Below, in pieces: positions 56,768 through 64,000 of a DNA stretch of 64,000 bases; position 1 is the first letter of the stretch, and each line of letters starts with the position of its first letter. Under the pieces are notes generated by a model that was not told where the DNA came from, did not search any database, and saw nothing but the letters and a program-made list of their open reading frames with translations. This DNA comes from Colwellia piezophila ATCC BAA-637 (GTDB taxonomy: Bacteria > Pseudomonadota > Gammaproteobacteria > Enterobacterales > Alteromonadaceae). The position numbers were made by a program, and so were the translations under genes. The stretch spans positions 101,552 through 165,551 of the forward strand of contig NZ_KB905160.1 in assembly GCF_000378625.1 (NCBI RefSeq). The letters run 5' to 3'.

Positions 56768-57742
56768 ATGGGAAATAATAATAAAGAAAACAGTGAATGC
56801 TGGAGTGACTATTGGTCTCAGGGGCATCAAACATCTTTTGGCTCTGCTTTTACCGCGGGTTATGAAGGCACAATAAAAAATGTTTGGCTCGATTATTTCC
56901 AGACCTTAACTCCAAATAGCCGAATGTTAGACCTTTGCACTGGAAACGCCTCGTTATTGAGGTTAGCTAAAGCCTGCCTCAATGATAATTGTAATATAAA
57001 CTTAACAGGTGTTGATTACGCTAAAATCCACACAGAGGATGGCTTCTTTGAATTAGAAAATGTTAATTTAGCCTTTGAAATTAATATAGAAAAGTTACCG
57101 TTTCAAAATCAGAGCTTTGACCATGTCATTTCTAATTTTGGCATAGAGTATAGTCAATTTAATAAATCAATTGCTGAGGCCGCAAGGGTACTTGTCACTG
57201 GCGGCCAAGTTAACTTCGTCTGTCATTGCCATGATTCCATGTTAATCAAAAGCAATGCACAAGAGTTGCATATGCTAATAGAAATGTTTAAACCAATGAA
57301 TGTTTTGGATAATCTATCAGTGCTGGTTGATGCACTGACTGTACGGCAGAAAAACAGTCAGCAACACAGCAGTGAAGAACAAAGCCTTTATAAAGTCGCT
57401 TGTGAACGCGCAGAAGAGGCAAGACATAAGCTTAATGATAATATTGGCTATATTGCCAATAGCTATGAAGTAGCCTTTAGAGAAAGTGATTTCCTAGGGT
57501 TTTTGAAGTACTTATTAAGTGCTCGAAGTGGCGATAAAGTTGCCGCATTAAAACTGTATAAGTATGACTTACAAAGTCATAAGGCTAGATTAAGTTCAAT
57601 GGTCGATGCGGCTTTATCAAAAGAAATACTGGCTGCATTACCTGATATATTCTTAAAAAATGGCTTGATAGCATTTACATTAACGGACGTGATTGACCCG
57701 CAGGGTAAAATTGCTTGTCAAATATCGGCAGTGAAGTCTTAG
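56768..57742 (+). CDS. Class I SAM-dependent methyltransferase
   Basis: A 324-residue soluble enzyme with a Rossmann methyltransferase core: the SAM-binding motif MLDLCTGNASLLRLAKA is near residue 58, the acidic post-II GVDYAKIH follows, and motif IV is FDHVISNFGIEYS. The C-terminal 150 residues are helical and unlike common UbiE/BioC enzymes. The ATG at 56768 (MGNNNKENSECWSDYWSQG) is chosen over 56717, which would add a hydrophobic stretch translated from leader DNA. Substrate is unknown. It sits between a TonB receptor and the TonB operon and could modify a transported or signalling molecule. Confidence 0.8.
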   Translation: MGNNNKENSECWSDYWSQGHQTSFGSAFTAGYEGTIKNVWLDYFQTLTPNSRMLDLCTGNASLLRLAKACLNDNCNINLTGVDYAKIHTEDGFFELENVNLAFEINIEKLPFQNQSFDHVISNFGIEYSQFNKSIAEAARVLVTGGQVNFVCHCHDSMLIKSNAQELHMLIEMFKPMNVLDNLSVLVDALTVRQKNSQQHSSEEQSLYKVACERAEEARHKLNDNIGYIANSYEVAFRESDFLGFLKYLLSARSGDKVAALKLYKYDLQSHKARLSSMVDAALSKEILAALPDIFLKNGLIAFTLTDVIDPQGKIACQISAVKS

Positions 57743-57873
57743 GGGGATTTTGATTGTATTTTGGCGATATTGTTACAAAAGTGTTTCAAGGAGAATGTTT
57801 ACTTACATTAATTGACTGTTTAATACTTCAATCTATGCGTAATATTCAATGAAACTTAAATAAGGAAATTACA

Positions 57874-58332
57874 ATGAATAACAAACTATTTTTGTCAGCC
57901 GCTTTATTGATGTCTATGACCTTTTCAGTATCAGCACAAGAGAATACTCCAGTCGCAGAGCCTTCAGGGCAGGCTGCAACTATTCAAGGATGTGGCGAGA
58001 TTGTTTTATATAATAAGCCACCATCAACGCGTAATATGCACTTTGCCAGTATTGGTTCAATTGATGGTCAAACTGTCAGCCTTAAATCTAGAAGCTTTAA
58101 TTTGTCAGCAGGTAAGCACATAATACGTGTACAAGAGCATATAACTGAAGCGTCACTTACTCGTCGTCGTGGCGAGGCAAAAAATTATCATTTAATTGAA
58201 TTTGTAGTAGAAGCTAATAAGAAATATTCCTTAGGAGCAAAATATATTCGTAAAAATAGAAATAAGTTTGCAACGGGTGAGTACTGGGCCCCTGCGGTAT
58301 GGAAAACAAGTGATGTGGAATGTAGCGCATAA
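57874..58332 (+). CDS. Small exported protein of unknown function
   Basis: A 152-residue protein with a clear signal peptide (MNNKLFLSAALLMSMTFSVSAQ; likely cleavage after SA-Q, residue 21-22). The mature part (about 130 residues) is beta-rich. It has LSAGKHIIRVQEHITEASLT, which recalls PEGA-type or surface-decorating domains, and a conserved-looking end KYIRKNRNKFATGEYWAPAVW. Two Cys (one in GCGEIVL, one in DVECSA) could form a disulfide. An aaggaaatt ribosome site precedes the ATG. Monocistronic; no family recognised. Confidence 0.7.
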   Translation: MNNKLFLSAALLMSMTFSVSAQENTPVAEPSGQAATIQGCGEIVLYNKPPSTRNMHFASIGSIDGQTVSLKSRSFNLSAGKHIIRVQEHITEASLTRRRGEAKNYHLIEFVVEANKKYSLGAKYIRKNRNKFATGEYWAPAVWKTSDVECSA

Positions 58333-58801
58333 TAGTAATCCACATCACTTAAACAAGGTACGCCATAGCGTGCCTTATTTTTTTTCTGCTTTCACTCTAG
58401 GCAATACTTGCGCAACTATCAACCATTCTCACCACAGTTTTTCCAAACAGACGCTTTTTTAAACGTTTTATTCAAATAAATTTGACTTACTACGAAGATG
58501 TTAGTAAAACATACCTCTACAAAATTTTTGTCCCTCAAATGACTTAAGGTGATTTGAGTAATTTTGTTAGCAAAACGATACATTTTAGCGTTATTAATAT
58601 GTGTAACGTTAAAATTTAATACATCGTCTTTACAGTCTCACCTTGACAGCTCTGCTGTCATTTGGGATTATTGCTCAGTTGTATTCATAAAAAGTTACAT
58701 TTAAAAAAACGACAGACTTTTATATTCGCGGTAATCGACGTTCTAGCAAATCCTTTGTTTGAACAGGTTATTAAGATTAAAAATAGCAATGGTTGGGAAC
58801 T
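58333..58801. other. Leader region of the TonB operon
   Basis: 469 bp without a supported gene. It contains a small hairpin (TGACAG ctc-TGCTGTCA near 58643-58660). An iron-responsive or other operator could be here, but I see no clear Fur box. Confidence 0.45.
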
Positions 58802-59581
58802 ATGTCCAAAGTAAGTAAGAAAAGCCTTATCGCAACAGCGATGGTTGGCGCACTAGCACTAGCGGGTAGCAATATCGCTGCTGCTGATGTATTAACAGAC
58901 CTTCAAAAAGCTGAAGCGAAAATCTTCAAGCAATCAGCAAAGTCACAAAATAAAATCAACAGCATCTACGAGCAGACGCAAGATCTTCTTGCTGATTATC
59001 GTAATACTGTCGACGAAGCAGACGTATTACGCGGTTATAATGACCACGTTCAACGTATGGTTGATGATCAAAAAACCAGAATTGCTTCATTACAAAAGCA
59101 AATTGATAGTATTGATGGCGTTAAGCAAGGCGTTGTACCACTAATGTACAAAATGATTGACGCTCTTGATAAATTCATTGAATTAGATATGCCAATGAAC
59201 ATCGAACGTCGTAAAGAGCGTCTTGCTAATCTTCGTGATGTAATGAACGATTCAAACGTTACTGTTTCTGAGCAATTTCGTTTAGTACTTGAAGCCTATG
59301 AAATTGAAGCCAGTTACGGTGGTATTTTTGACGCATATCAAGGCGAACTTGACCTTGGTGATCGTACTTTAACTGCTGATTTCGTTCATATGGGCCGAAT
59401 TGCTTTAGTTGCACAATCACTTGATGCGAAGAATTCTTGGTTATGGAACAATGAAACACGTTCATGGGATGAGTTAGGTGATGAGTATTTAAAGCCTATT
59501 ACTGATGCTGTCCGTATGGCTCGTAAACAGTTGCCAATGGACCTAACTAGACTACCAATCTTTGCAGCAGGAGCGAAATAA
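58802..59581 (+). CDS. DUF3450 periplasmic coiled-coil protein of the TonB operon
   Basis: A 259-residue exported protein of the DUF3450 family. Signal peptide about 1-29 (ALALAGSNIAAADV). A long coiled coil follows (about 30-110), then a compact region with DALDKFIELDMPMNIERRKERL and FRLVLEAYEIEASYGG. The family is found next to exbB-exbD-tonB genes in marine gammaproteobacteria, and its function is unknown. I choose the ATG at 58802; an in-frame TTG at 58793 is possible. The stop overlaps the next start (TAATG), so the operon is translationally coupled. Confidence 0.88.
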   Translation: MSKVSKKSLIATAMVGALALAGSNIAAADVLTDLQKAEAKIFKQSAKSQNKINSIYEQTQDLLADYRNTVDEADVLRGYNDHVQRMVDDQKTRIASLQKQIDSIDGVKQGVVPLMYKMIDALDKFIELDMPMNIERRKERLANLRDVMNDSNVTVSEQFRLVLEAYEIEASYGGIFDAYQGELDLGDRTLTADFVHMGRIALVAQSLDAKNSWLWNNETRSWDELGDEYLKPITDAVRMARKQLPMDLTRLPIFAAGAK

Positions 59582-60930
59582 TGAAAAAAGTTTTAAATTT
59601 TGTATTGCTAGCAGCGTCTTTAACGACTGGTTTTGTAGCAACTACTCAAGCAAATCAATTAGATGATTTACTTAAACAAGTAAAAGCTGATCGTGTATCA
59701 GAAGCTAAGCTTGATAAAAAACGTGAAGCTGAATTTTTATCAGCTCGTGCTGATAAATCGGCTTTATTAACTAAAGCTAAAAATGAATTAGTTAATCAAA
59801 ATACTCGTAACAAACGATTAACTAACGAATATGCCGCTAATGAAATTACTATCAATCAAAAGTCTGTTGAACTAGACAATGCCACTGGTACTTTAGGCGA
59901 AATGTTTGGTGTTTCACGTGCAGCGGCCGCTAATGCTTTTGGTCAAATTAGTACTTCAATTGTAAGTGCTGAATTTCCTAACCGTGGTGAGACGCTAAAC
60001 CGTATCGCTAACTCAAAAGAAATTCCAAGTATTTCTGACCTTGAAGAACTATGGTTTGCTTTACAAACAGAAATGACTGAGTCTGGAAAAATCTCACAAT
60101 TTAGTGTTGATGTAACTAACTTAGATGGTACTAAATCTACTGAAACGATTACTCGTATTGGTACATTCAACCTAATTTCTGCTAGAGGTTACTTAACTTA
60201 TAATGATGAAGTTGGCCAAGTTCAGCCGCTACCTAAGCTGCCACCGGGCTATATCAATGAAACAGCAGAAAACTTTTCTGGTCTAACTTCTGGTTATGCA
60301 CCGCTTTATGTCGATCCTTCACAAGGTGGTATCTTATCACTTGAAACACGTAAGAAAACGCTTGAGCAATTCTTCCATGAAGGTAAAGAAGTTGGTTACG
60401 CCATCACAGTATTATTCATTGTTGGTATTATTATCGTACTTGAACGTTTAATCGTTCTAGGCGGTATGGGTGCTGGTATTAAGGCACAAGAGAAAAACCT
60501 TGATAAGCCAAATGAAAATAACCCGCTAGGTCGTTTGCTTAAAGTTTTCTATGATAACCAATCAGCAGATGCTGAAACGTTAGAATTGAAACTTGATGAA
60601 GCGATACTTCGTGAAACCCCGCAAGTTGACCGTGGTGTTAACTTAATCAAAATGTTTGCTGCTATTGCTCCGTTAATGGGTCTATTAGGTACAGTAATCG
60701 GTATGATTATGACTTTCCAAACAATTATGTTGTTTGGTACCGGTGACCCGAAAATTATGGCGGGTAACATCTCTCTAGCTCTTGTAACTACGGCATTAGG
60801 TTTGATTTGTGCATTACCACTTATCTTATTACACTCAATTGTTGCTGGTAAAAGTAAGTCTATTTTACAAAAATTGGACGAGCAAAGCGCTGGTCTAATC
60901 GCTGCAATCGCAGAGAAGGGGTCTAAATAA
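59581..60930 (+). CDS. TtpC-like MotA/TolQ/ExbB proton channel protein (large form)
   Basis: A 449-residue inner-membrane protein. A cleavable signal peptide (about 1-24) and a periplasmic coiled-coil domain (about 25-260) precede a MotA/TolQ/ExbB domain with three membrane helices (about 277-300, 358-385, 398-420). The helix signature APLMGLLGTVIGMIMTFQTI is conserved. This layout is that of TtpC, the extra ExbB-like component of TonB2 systems in Vibrio. It is coupled to DUF3450 upstream and to the small ExbB downstream by overlapping TAATG. Confidence 0.88.
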   Translation: MKKVLNFVLLAASLTTGFVATTQANQLDDLLKQVKADRVSEAKLDKKREAEFLSARADKSALLTKAKNELVNQNTRNKRLTNEYAANEITINQKSVELDNATGTLGEMFGVSRAAAANAFGQISTSIVSAEFPNRGETLNRIANSKEIPSISDLEELWFALQTEMTESGKISQFSVDVTNLDGTKSTETITRIGTFNLISARGYLTYNDEVGQVQPLPKLPPGYINETAENFSGLTSGYAPLYVDPSQGGILSLETRKKTLEQFFHEGKEVGYAITVLFIVGIIIVLERLIVLGGMGAGIKAQEKNLDKPNENNPLGRLLKVFYDNQSADAETLELKLDEAILRETPQVDRGVNLIKMFAAIAPLMGLLGTVIGMIMTFQTIMLFGTGDPKIMAGNISLALVTTALGLICALPLILLHSIVAGKSKSILQKLDEQSAGLIAAIAEKGSK

Positions 60931-61454
60931 TGTTATTCCTGATAGAGCTTTGGGAATCTGTCAGGGGTTTTATTGCGACAGGTGGCAACGTACTTTATGC
61001 TGTTGCTTTCGCACTCTTATTAATGTGGATACTGATGATAGAACGTTTTTGGTTCTTATCATCAGAGTACCCAAAACTTAGAGATAGTATTATCGCTAAT
61101 TGGGACGCTCGCAAGGACACTACGTCTTGGTATGCACATCGAATTAGAGAAACTTGGATCTCCGAAGCAGCAGTAAAACTTGAACAGAACATGATTACCA
61201 TTAAAACCTTAGTGGCAATGTGTCCTCTTATTGGCCTACTGGGAACAGTAACCGGTATGATCGGCGTATTTGAAGTTATGGCTGAACAAGGTACTGGTAA
61301 TCCGCGTCTAATGGCCGCTGGTATATCGCAAGCAACTATTCCGACTATGGCGGGTATGGTAGCAGCGCTATCTGGTGTGTTCTTTAGCTCAAGATTAGAC
61401 GCTAAACTTAAACTAGCAAAGGCTAAACTGATTGACAGTTTACCTCATCACTAG
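60930..61454 (+). CDS. exbB: ExbB-like proton channel protein
   Basis: A 174-residue inner-membrane protein with three membrane helices (about 17-38, 92-115, 130-152) and the ExbB/TolQ signature CPLIGLLGTVTGMIGVFEVM. It pairs with ExbD to harvest the proton motive force for TonB. It is shorter than E. coli ExbB, as in TonB2-type systems. Start and stop overlap or abut neighbours; exbD follows after 12 bases. Confidence 0.92.
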   Translation: MLFLIELWESVRGFIATGGNVLYAVAFALLLMWILMIERFWFLSSEYPKLRDSIIANWDARKDTTSWYAHRIRETWISEAAVKLEQNMITIKTLVAMCPLIGLLGTVTGMIGVFEVMAEQGTGNPRLMAAGISQATIPTMAGMVAALSGVFFSSRLDAKLKLAKAKLIDSLPHH

Positions 61455-61466
61455 AGAGAACTATTC

Positions 61467-61868
61467 ATGGCACGTAAAAAAATCCGTGAGGACGAAGAAG
61501 CAATGATTGATATGACACCGATGTTAGACATCGTATTTATCATGCTGATCTTCTTCATCGTAACCACTTCTTTTGTAAAAGAAGCTGGTATTGAAGTTAA
61601 TAAGCCTAAAGCGGCTAACCAAACTAAACAGAAAAATGCCAATATTTTTATTGCCATTAGAAAAAATGGTGAAATTTGGTTAGACAAAGGTCGAGTAGAC
61701 ATTGAACGTGTTGGCGCAAGAATTGAAAAATTACTTGCTGAGCAACCTACCGATGTTGTTATCATTCAAGCTGACAAAGATGCCAAACATGGTGTGGTTG
61801 TTAAAGTAATGGATGCAATAAAAGATGCTGGCATAGACCGAATTTCTATCGCGGCTGCTAAGGGGTAG
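61467..61868 (+). CDS. exbD: ExbD biopolymer transport protein
   Basis: A 133-residue inner-membrane protein with a short cytoplasmic N-terminus and one membrane helix (about 15-37, DMTPMLDIVFIMLIFFIVTT). That helix carries the conserved proton-path Asp in PMLDIVFI, followed by a periplasmic domain. Partner of ExbB in the energy-transducing complex. tonB follows after three bases. Confidence 0.95.
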   Translation: MARKKIREDEEAMIDMTPMLDIVFIMLIFFIVTTSFVKEAGIEVNKPKAANQTKQKNANIFIAIRKNGEIWLDKGRVDIERVGARIEKLLAEQPTDVVIIQADKDAKHGVVVKVMDAIKDAGIDRISIAAAKG

Positions 61869-61871
61869 TAT

Positions 61872-62486
61872 ATGGTTCGCTTTTTAGGATCAATACTACT
61901 AGGCGCTTTTGTTGCCTTTGGCTTATTTGCTTTTATGGCTTTTCTTGTTTCTAGCGGTGATAGAAATAAAGAAGATCAACAAGACAATATTATCGTAGAA
62001 GTAAATACTACGCCGCCAAAGTCTGCAGCAGAACAGCGACGACGTGTACCACCACCGCCGCCTCCGCCGCCTAAAACGCCACCGAAGCAACAAGCGCCGG
62101 AGCCTGAAACCAACAATAATACTGGTGGTATAAGCTTCAATATGCCAGGTGTACAGATGTCTAGTGCATCAACAGGTTTGAATGCTCCTGGAGCAGGTAT
62201 GGGACGTGATGGCGATGCGACACCAATTGTTCGTATCGAGCCTAAGTATCCGATTCAAGCTGCTAGAGATGGTAAAGAAGGTTACGTTATTCTTTCCTTT
62301 ACTATCAATAAAATTGGTGGTGTTGAAGATGTTAAAGTACTTGAAGCTAAACCTAAGCGTGTCTTCGATAAAGAAGCTCGACGTGCACTTAGGAAGTGGA
62401 AATACAAGCCGAAAGTTGTTGATGGTAAACCTTTAGTACAAAAAGGCTTAACCGTGCAACTTGACTTCAAGATGGGAGTTGATTAG
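61872..62486 (+). CDS. tonB: Energy transducer TonB
   Basis: A 204-residue protein with an N-terminal membrane anchor (about 5-27, SILLGAFVAFGLFAFMAFLV). A proline-rich spacer has eight consecutive Pro near residue 60 and a Gln/Asn-rich stretch. The C-terminal TonB domain covers about 120-204 (PIVRIEPKYPIQAARDGKEG, then ARRALRKWKYKPKVVDG). It transmits energy from ExbBD to outer-membrane receptors such as the one at 54017. The short spacer is typical of TonB2-type proteins. Confidence 0.94.
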   Translation: MVRFLGSILLGAFVAFGLFAFMAFLVSSGDRNKEDQQDNIIVEVNTTPPKSAAEQRRRVPPPPPPPPKTPPKQQAPEPETNNNTGGISFNMPGVQMSSASTGLNAPGAGMGRDGDATPIVRIEPKYPIQAARDGKEGYVILSFTINKIGGVEDVKVLEAKPKRVFDKEARRALRKWKYKPKVVDGKPLVQKGLTVQLDFKMGVD

Positions 62487-62488
62487 TT

Positions 62489-63784
62489 ATGTTTAATAAA
62501 TTAGTGTTTAAAAATTTAAAACTTAAAAGATTATCAACTTCTCTTGTTGTGGTCGCTTCGCTACTTGTTGCTCAGGCACCTTTAGCAAATTATGCAGAAG
62601 CTGCCGGTGCAGAACAAGTTGAGAAGAAAAAGAAGCGTAAGACTCAACTAGTTGGTCCTCGTGTTGGCAAAAAAGTACAAAAAGCTTTTGAAGCTTTTAG
62701 TGCTGACGACGTCAAAGGTGCTTTAGCTATATTGTTAGAGGTTGATGCTTCAAAAGCTTATGATAAAGCCTATGTTGCTCGCATGATTGCCATTTTGTAT
62801 GCTCAGTTAGGTGATAATGAGCAAAAAACCATTGATTATCTAAAAATAGCTATTGAGCCAGATATCCTTAATGAAGGTGATCAAAGCGAGTCTTTAAAGT
62901 TATTGGGTGACATGCAAATGCAAACCAAAGACTTTGAAGGCGCGTTAAAAGCTTATTATGCTTGGATGGATTTCTCTGGTAAAGAAGATGGACAAACCTA
63001 TATAAAAATTGCTAATGCGTATTACTCATTAAAGCAATTAGATAAGGTTATTGTGCCAGCTGATAAAGCCATTGTTGCTTTTGGTGATAAACAGAACCAA
63101 AACCCGTATATCTTAAAGATTACTTCTTATTACGAACGTAAAAAGTATAAAGAAGCAGTTAAGGTGTTGGAAACGGTTATTCAACTTTTCCCAGAGAAAC
63201 AGCAGTGGTGGGTTCAACTGCCAATGTTTTATTTACTGGTTGAAGATTATGATAAAGCAGCACAAACACTTGATTTAGCTTATAAGCTTGGTCATTTGAC
63301 TAAAGAAGGCCAAATTAAAACTTTAGCAAGCTTATACTCTCAAACAGAAGTGCCTTATAAGGCGGCGATGTTATTAGAGAAATATATTGCTTCAGGTTTA
63401 ATTAAACGTGATGATAAAAATATCTCCACGTTGGCTAATGCTTGGCATTCAGCACAACATATTGATAAAGCAGCAGGTTATTACGGTGAATTAGCCAAAA
63501 TGACTAATAGTGCTAAGCATTATCGTAAACAAGGTATGTTGCTAAAACAAGATGAGCAGTTTGCTAAAGCTATTGTTGCTTTGAATAAAGCTCTTGAGTT
63601 AGGTGTTTCTAATCAAGGCCGAATTCATATGAGTATTGCTGAATCGTATTTCTATCTTGAGAAGTACAAGAAAGCCTATGCAGCTATTCAAATAGCAATG
63701 AAAGATCCTAGTGCACGTAAGTCCGCGAAGGGTTGGAAAAGCTTTATTGTTGACACAGCTAGAAGAAAGAACGTTCGCATCTAA
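62489..63784 (+). CDS. TPR-repeat protein of the TonB operon
   Basis: A 431-residue protein with a signal peptide-like N-terminus (LVVVASLLVAQAPLANYAEA; cleavage near residue 36). A basic KKKKRK patch follows, then about ten tetratricopeptide repeats (for example LKLLGDMQMQTKDFEGALKA and KIANAYYSLKQLDKVIVPAD). It is probably periplasmic and associated with the TtpC-ExbB-ExbD-TonB complex. TPR proteins are regularly the last gene of these operons in Vibrio and Shewanella relatives. It starts two bases after tonB. Confidence 0.88.
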   Translation: MFNKLVFKNLKLKRLSTSLVVVASLLVAQAPLANYAEAAGAEQVEKKKKRKTQLVGPRVGKKVQKAFEAFSADDVKGALAILLEVDASKAYDKAYVARMIAILYAQLGDNEQKTIDYLKIAIEPDILNEGDQSESLKLLGDMQMQTKDFEGALKAYYAWMDFSGKEDGQTYIKIANAYYSLKQLDKVIVPADKAIVAFGDKQNQNPYILKITSYYERKKYKEAVKVLETVIQLFPEKQQWWVQLPMFYLLVEDYDKAAQTLDLAYKLGHLTKEGQIKTLASLYSQTEVPYKAAMLLEKYIASGLIKRDDKNISTLANAWHSAQHIDKAAGYYGELAKMTNSAKHYRKQGMLLKQDEQFAKAIVALNKALELGVSNQGRIHMSIAESYFYLEKYKKAYAAIQIAMKDPSARKSAKGWKSFIVDTARRKNVRI

Positions 63785-63812
63785 TAGAGTTTTATAAATG
63801 CAGCGTTGTGAT

Positions 63813-63850
63813 AAAGCCAGCATATCTTTTTAGATATAGCTGGCTTTTTA
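63813..63850 (+). terminator. Terminator of the TonB operon
   Basis: AAAGCCAGC plus ATATCT (63813-63827) pair with AGATAT (63832-63837) and GCTGGCTTT (63839-63847), with one bulged A. A T run follows. Confidence 0.92.
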
Positions 63851-63976
63851 TTAACTAAAATTCGTTGCGGATGAAATTTTTACTTAACGTTACAGGTCTA
63901 TTTAAAAAGTCATATAACTAAATCTCAAATATAATGAGACAGTTTAAAAATAAATAAAATCAAAAGGAAATAAATC

Positions 63977-64000
63977 ATGAAAATAGTTAAAAAATCATCA
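63977..64000 (+). CDS. Start of a further gene (truncated by the window)
   Basis: ATG at 63977 with aaaagga about 8 bases upstream opens MKIVKKSS and runs off the window. The basic start suggests a signal peptide, as in a receptor or exported protein. Nothing more can be said. Confidence 0.5.

Overview
This window looks like chromosomal DNA of a marine, probably cold-adapted gammaproteobacterium close to Colwellia (Alteromonadales). That is an inference from protein similarity as I recognise it, the AT-rich sequence, gammaproteobacterial gene orders (truA-accD-folC-dedD-cvpA-purF, tig-clpP-clpX-lon-hupB-ppiD, pspF-sapABCDF facing pspABC, ycjX-ycjF-tyrR) and the TonB-dependent transport genes. 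No database search was possible.

Layout: 1-7502 carries the end of fimV and the housekeeping run truA, accD, folC, dedD, cvpA, purF. 7657-14678 holds a Yip1-type membrane protein, a small conserved protein, miaE, lpxH-ppiB, cysS and folD, with MITE-like repeats in the gaps. 15255-15775 is a tRNA cluster (Pro-Arg-His-Pro) behind a strong promoter. 16181-25177 is the protein folding and proteolysis block (tig, clpP, clpX, lon with a sigma-32 promoter, hupB, ppiD). 25357-36385 holds sapABCDF and pspF on the minus strand, divergent from pspABC, then ycjX-ycjF. 36604-41487 is an aromatic amino acid block: phhA, phhB, tyrR, a fumarylacetoacetase and a maleylacetoacetate isomerase, with two TyrR boxes.

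The main accessory feature is at 42748-52257. Two nearly identical 86-bp stretches of the signal recognition particle RNA gene (ffs) bracket about 9.4 kb. An inactivated tyrosine recombinase lies immediately inside the left copy, so this reads as a genomic island integrated into ffs and now immobile. Its cargo is sparse: two STAS/SpoIIAA-like proteins, a PAS-AraC regulator, small or broken lipoprotein genes, an alpha/beta hydrolase with an Asp nucleophile, a periplasmic binding protein and several short dispersed repeats.

Right of the island are a ComFB-like gene, priC, a large TonB-dependent receptor, a methyltransferase, a small exported protein, and a tightly packed operon (DUF3450, TtpC-like ExbB, ExbB, ExbD, TonB, TPR) that probably energises outer-membrane transport. 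The window ends in the first codons of another gene.
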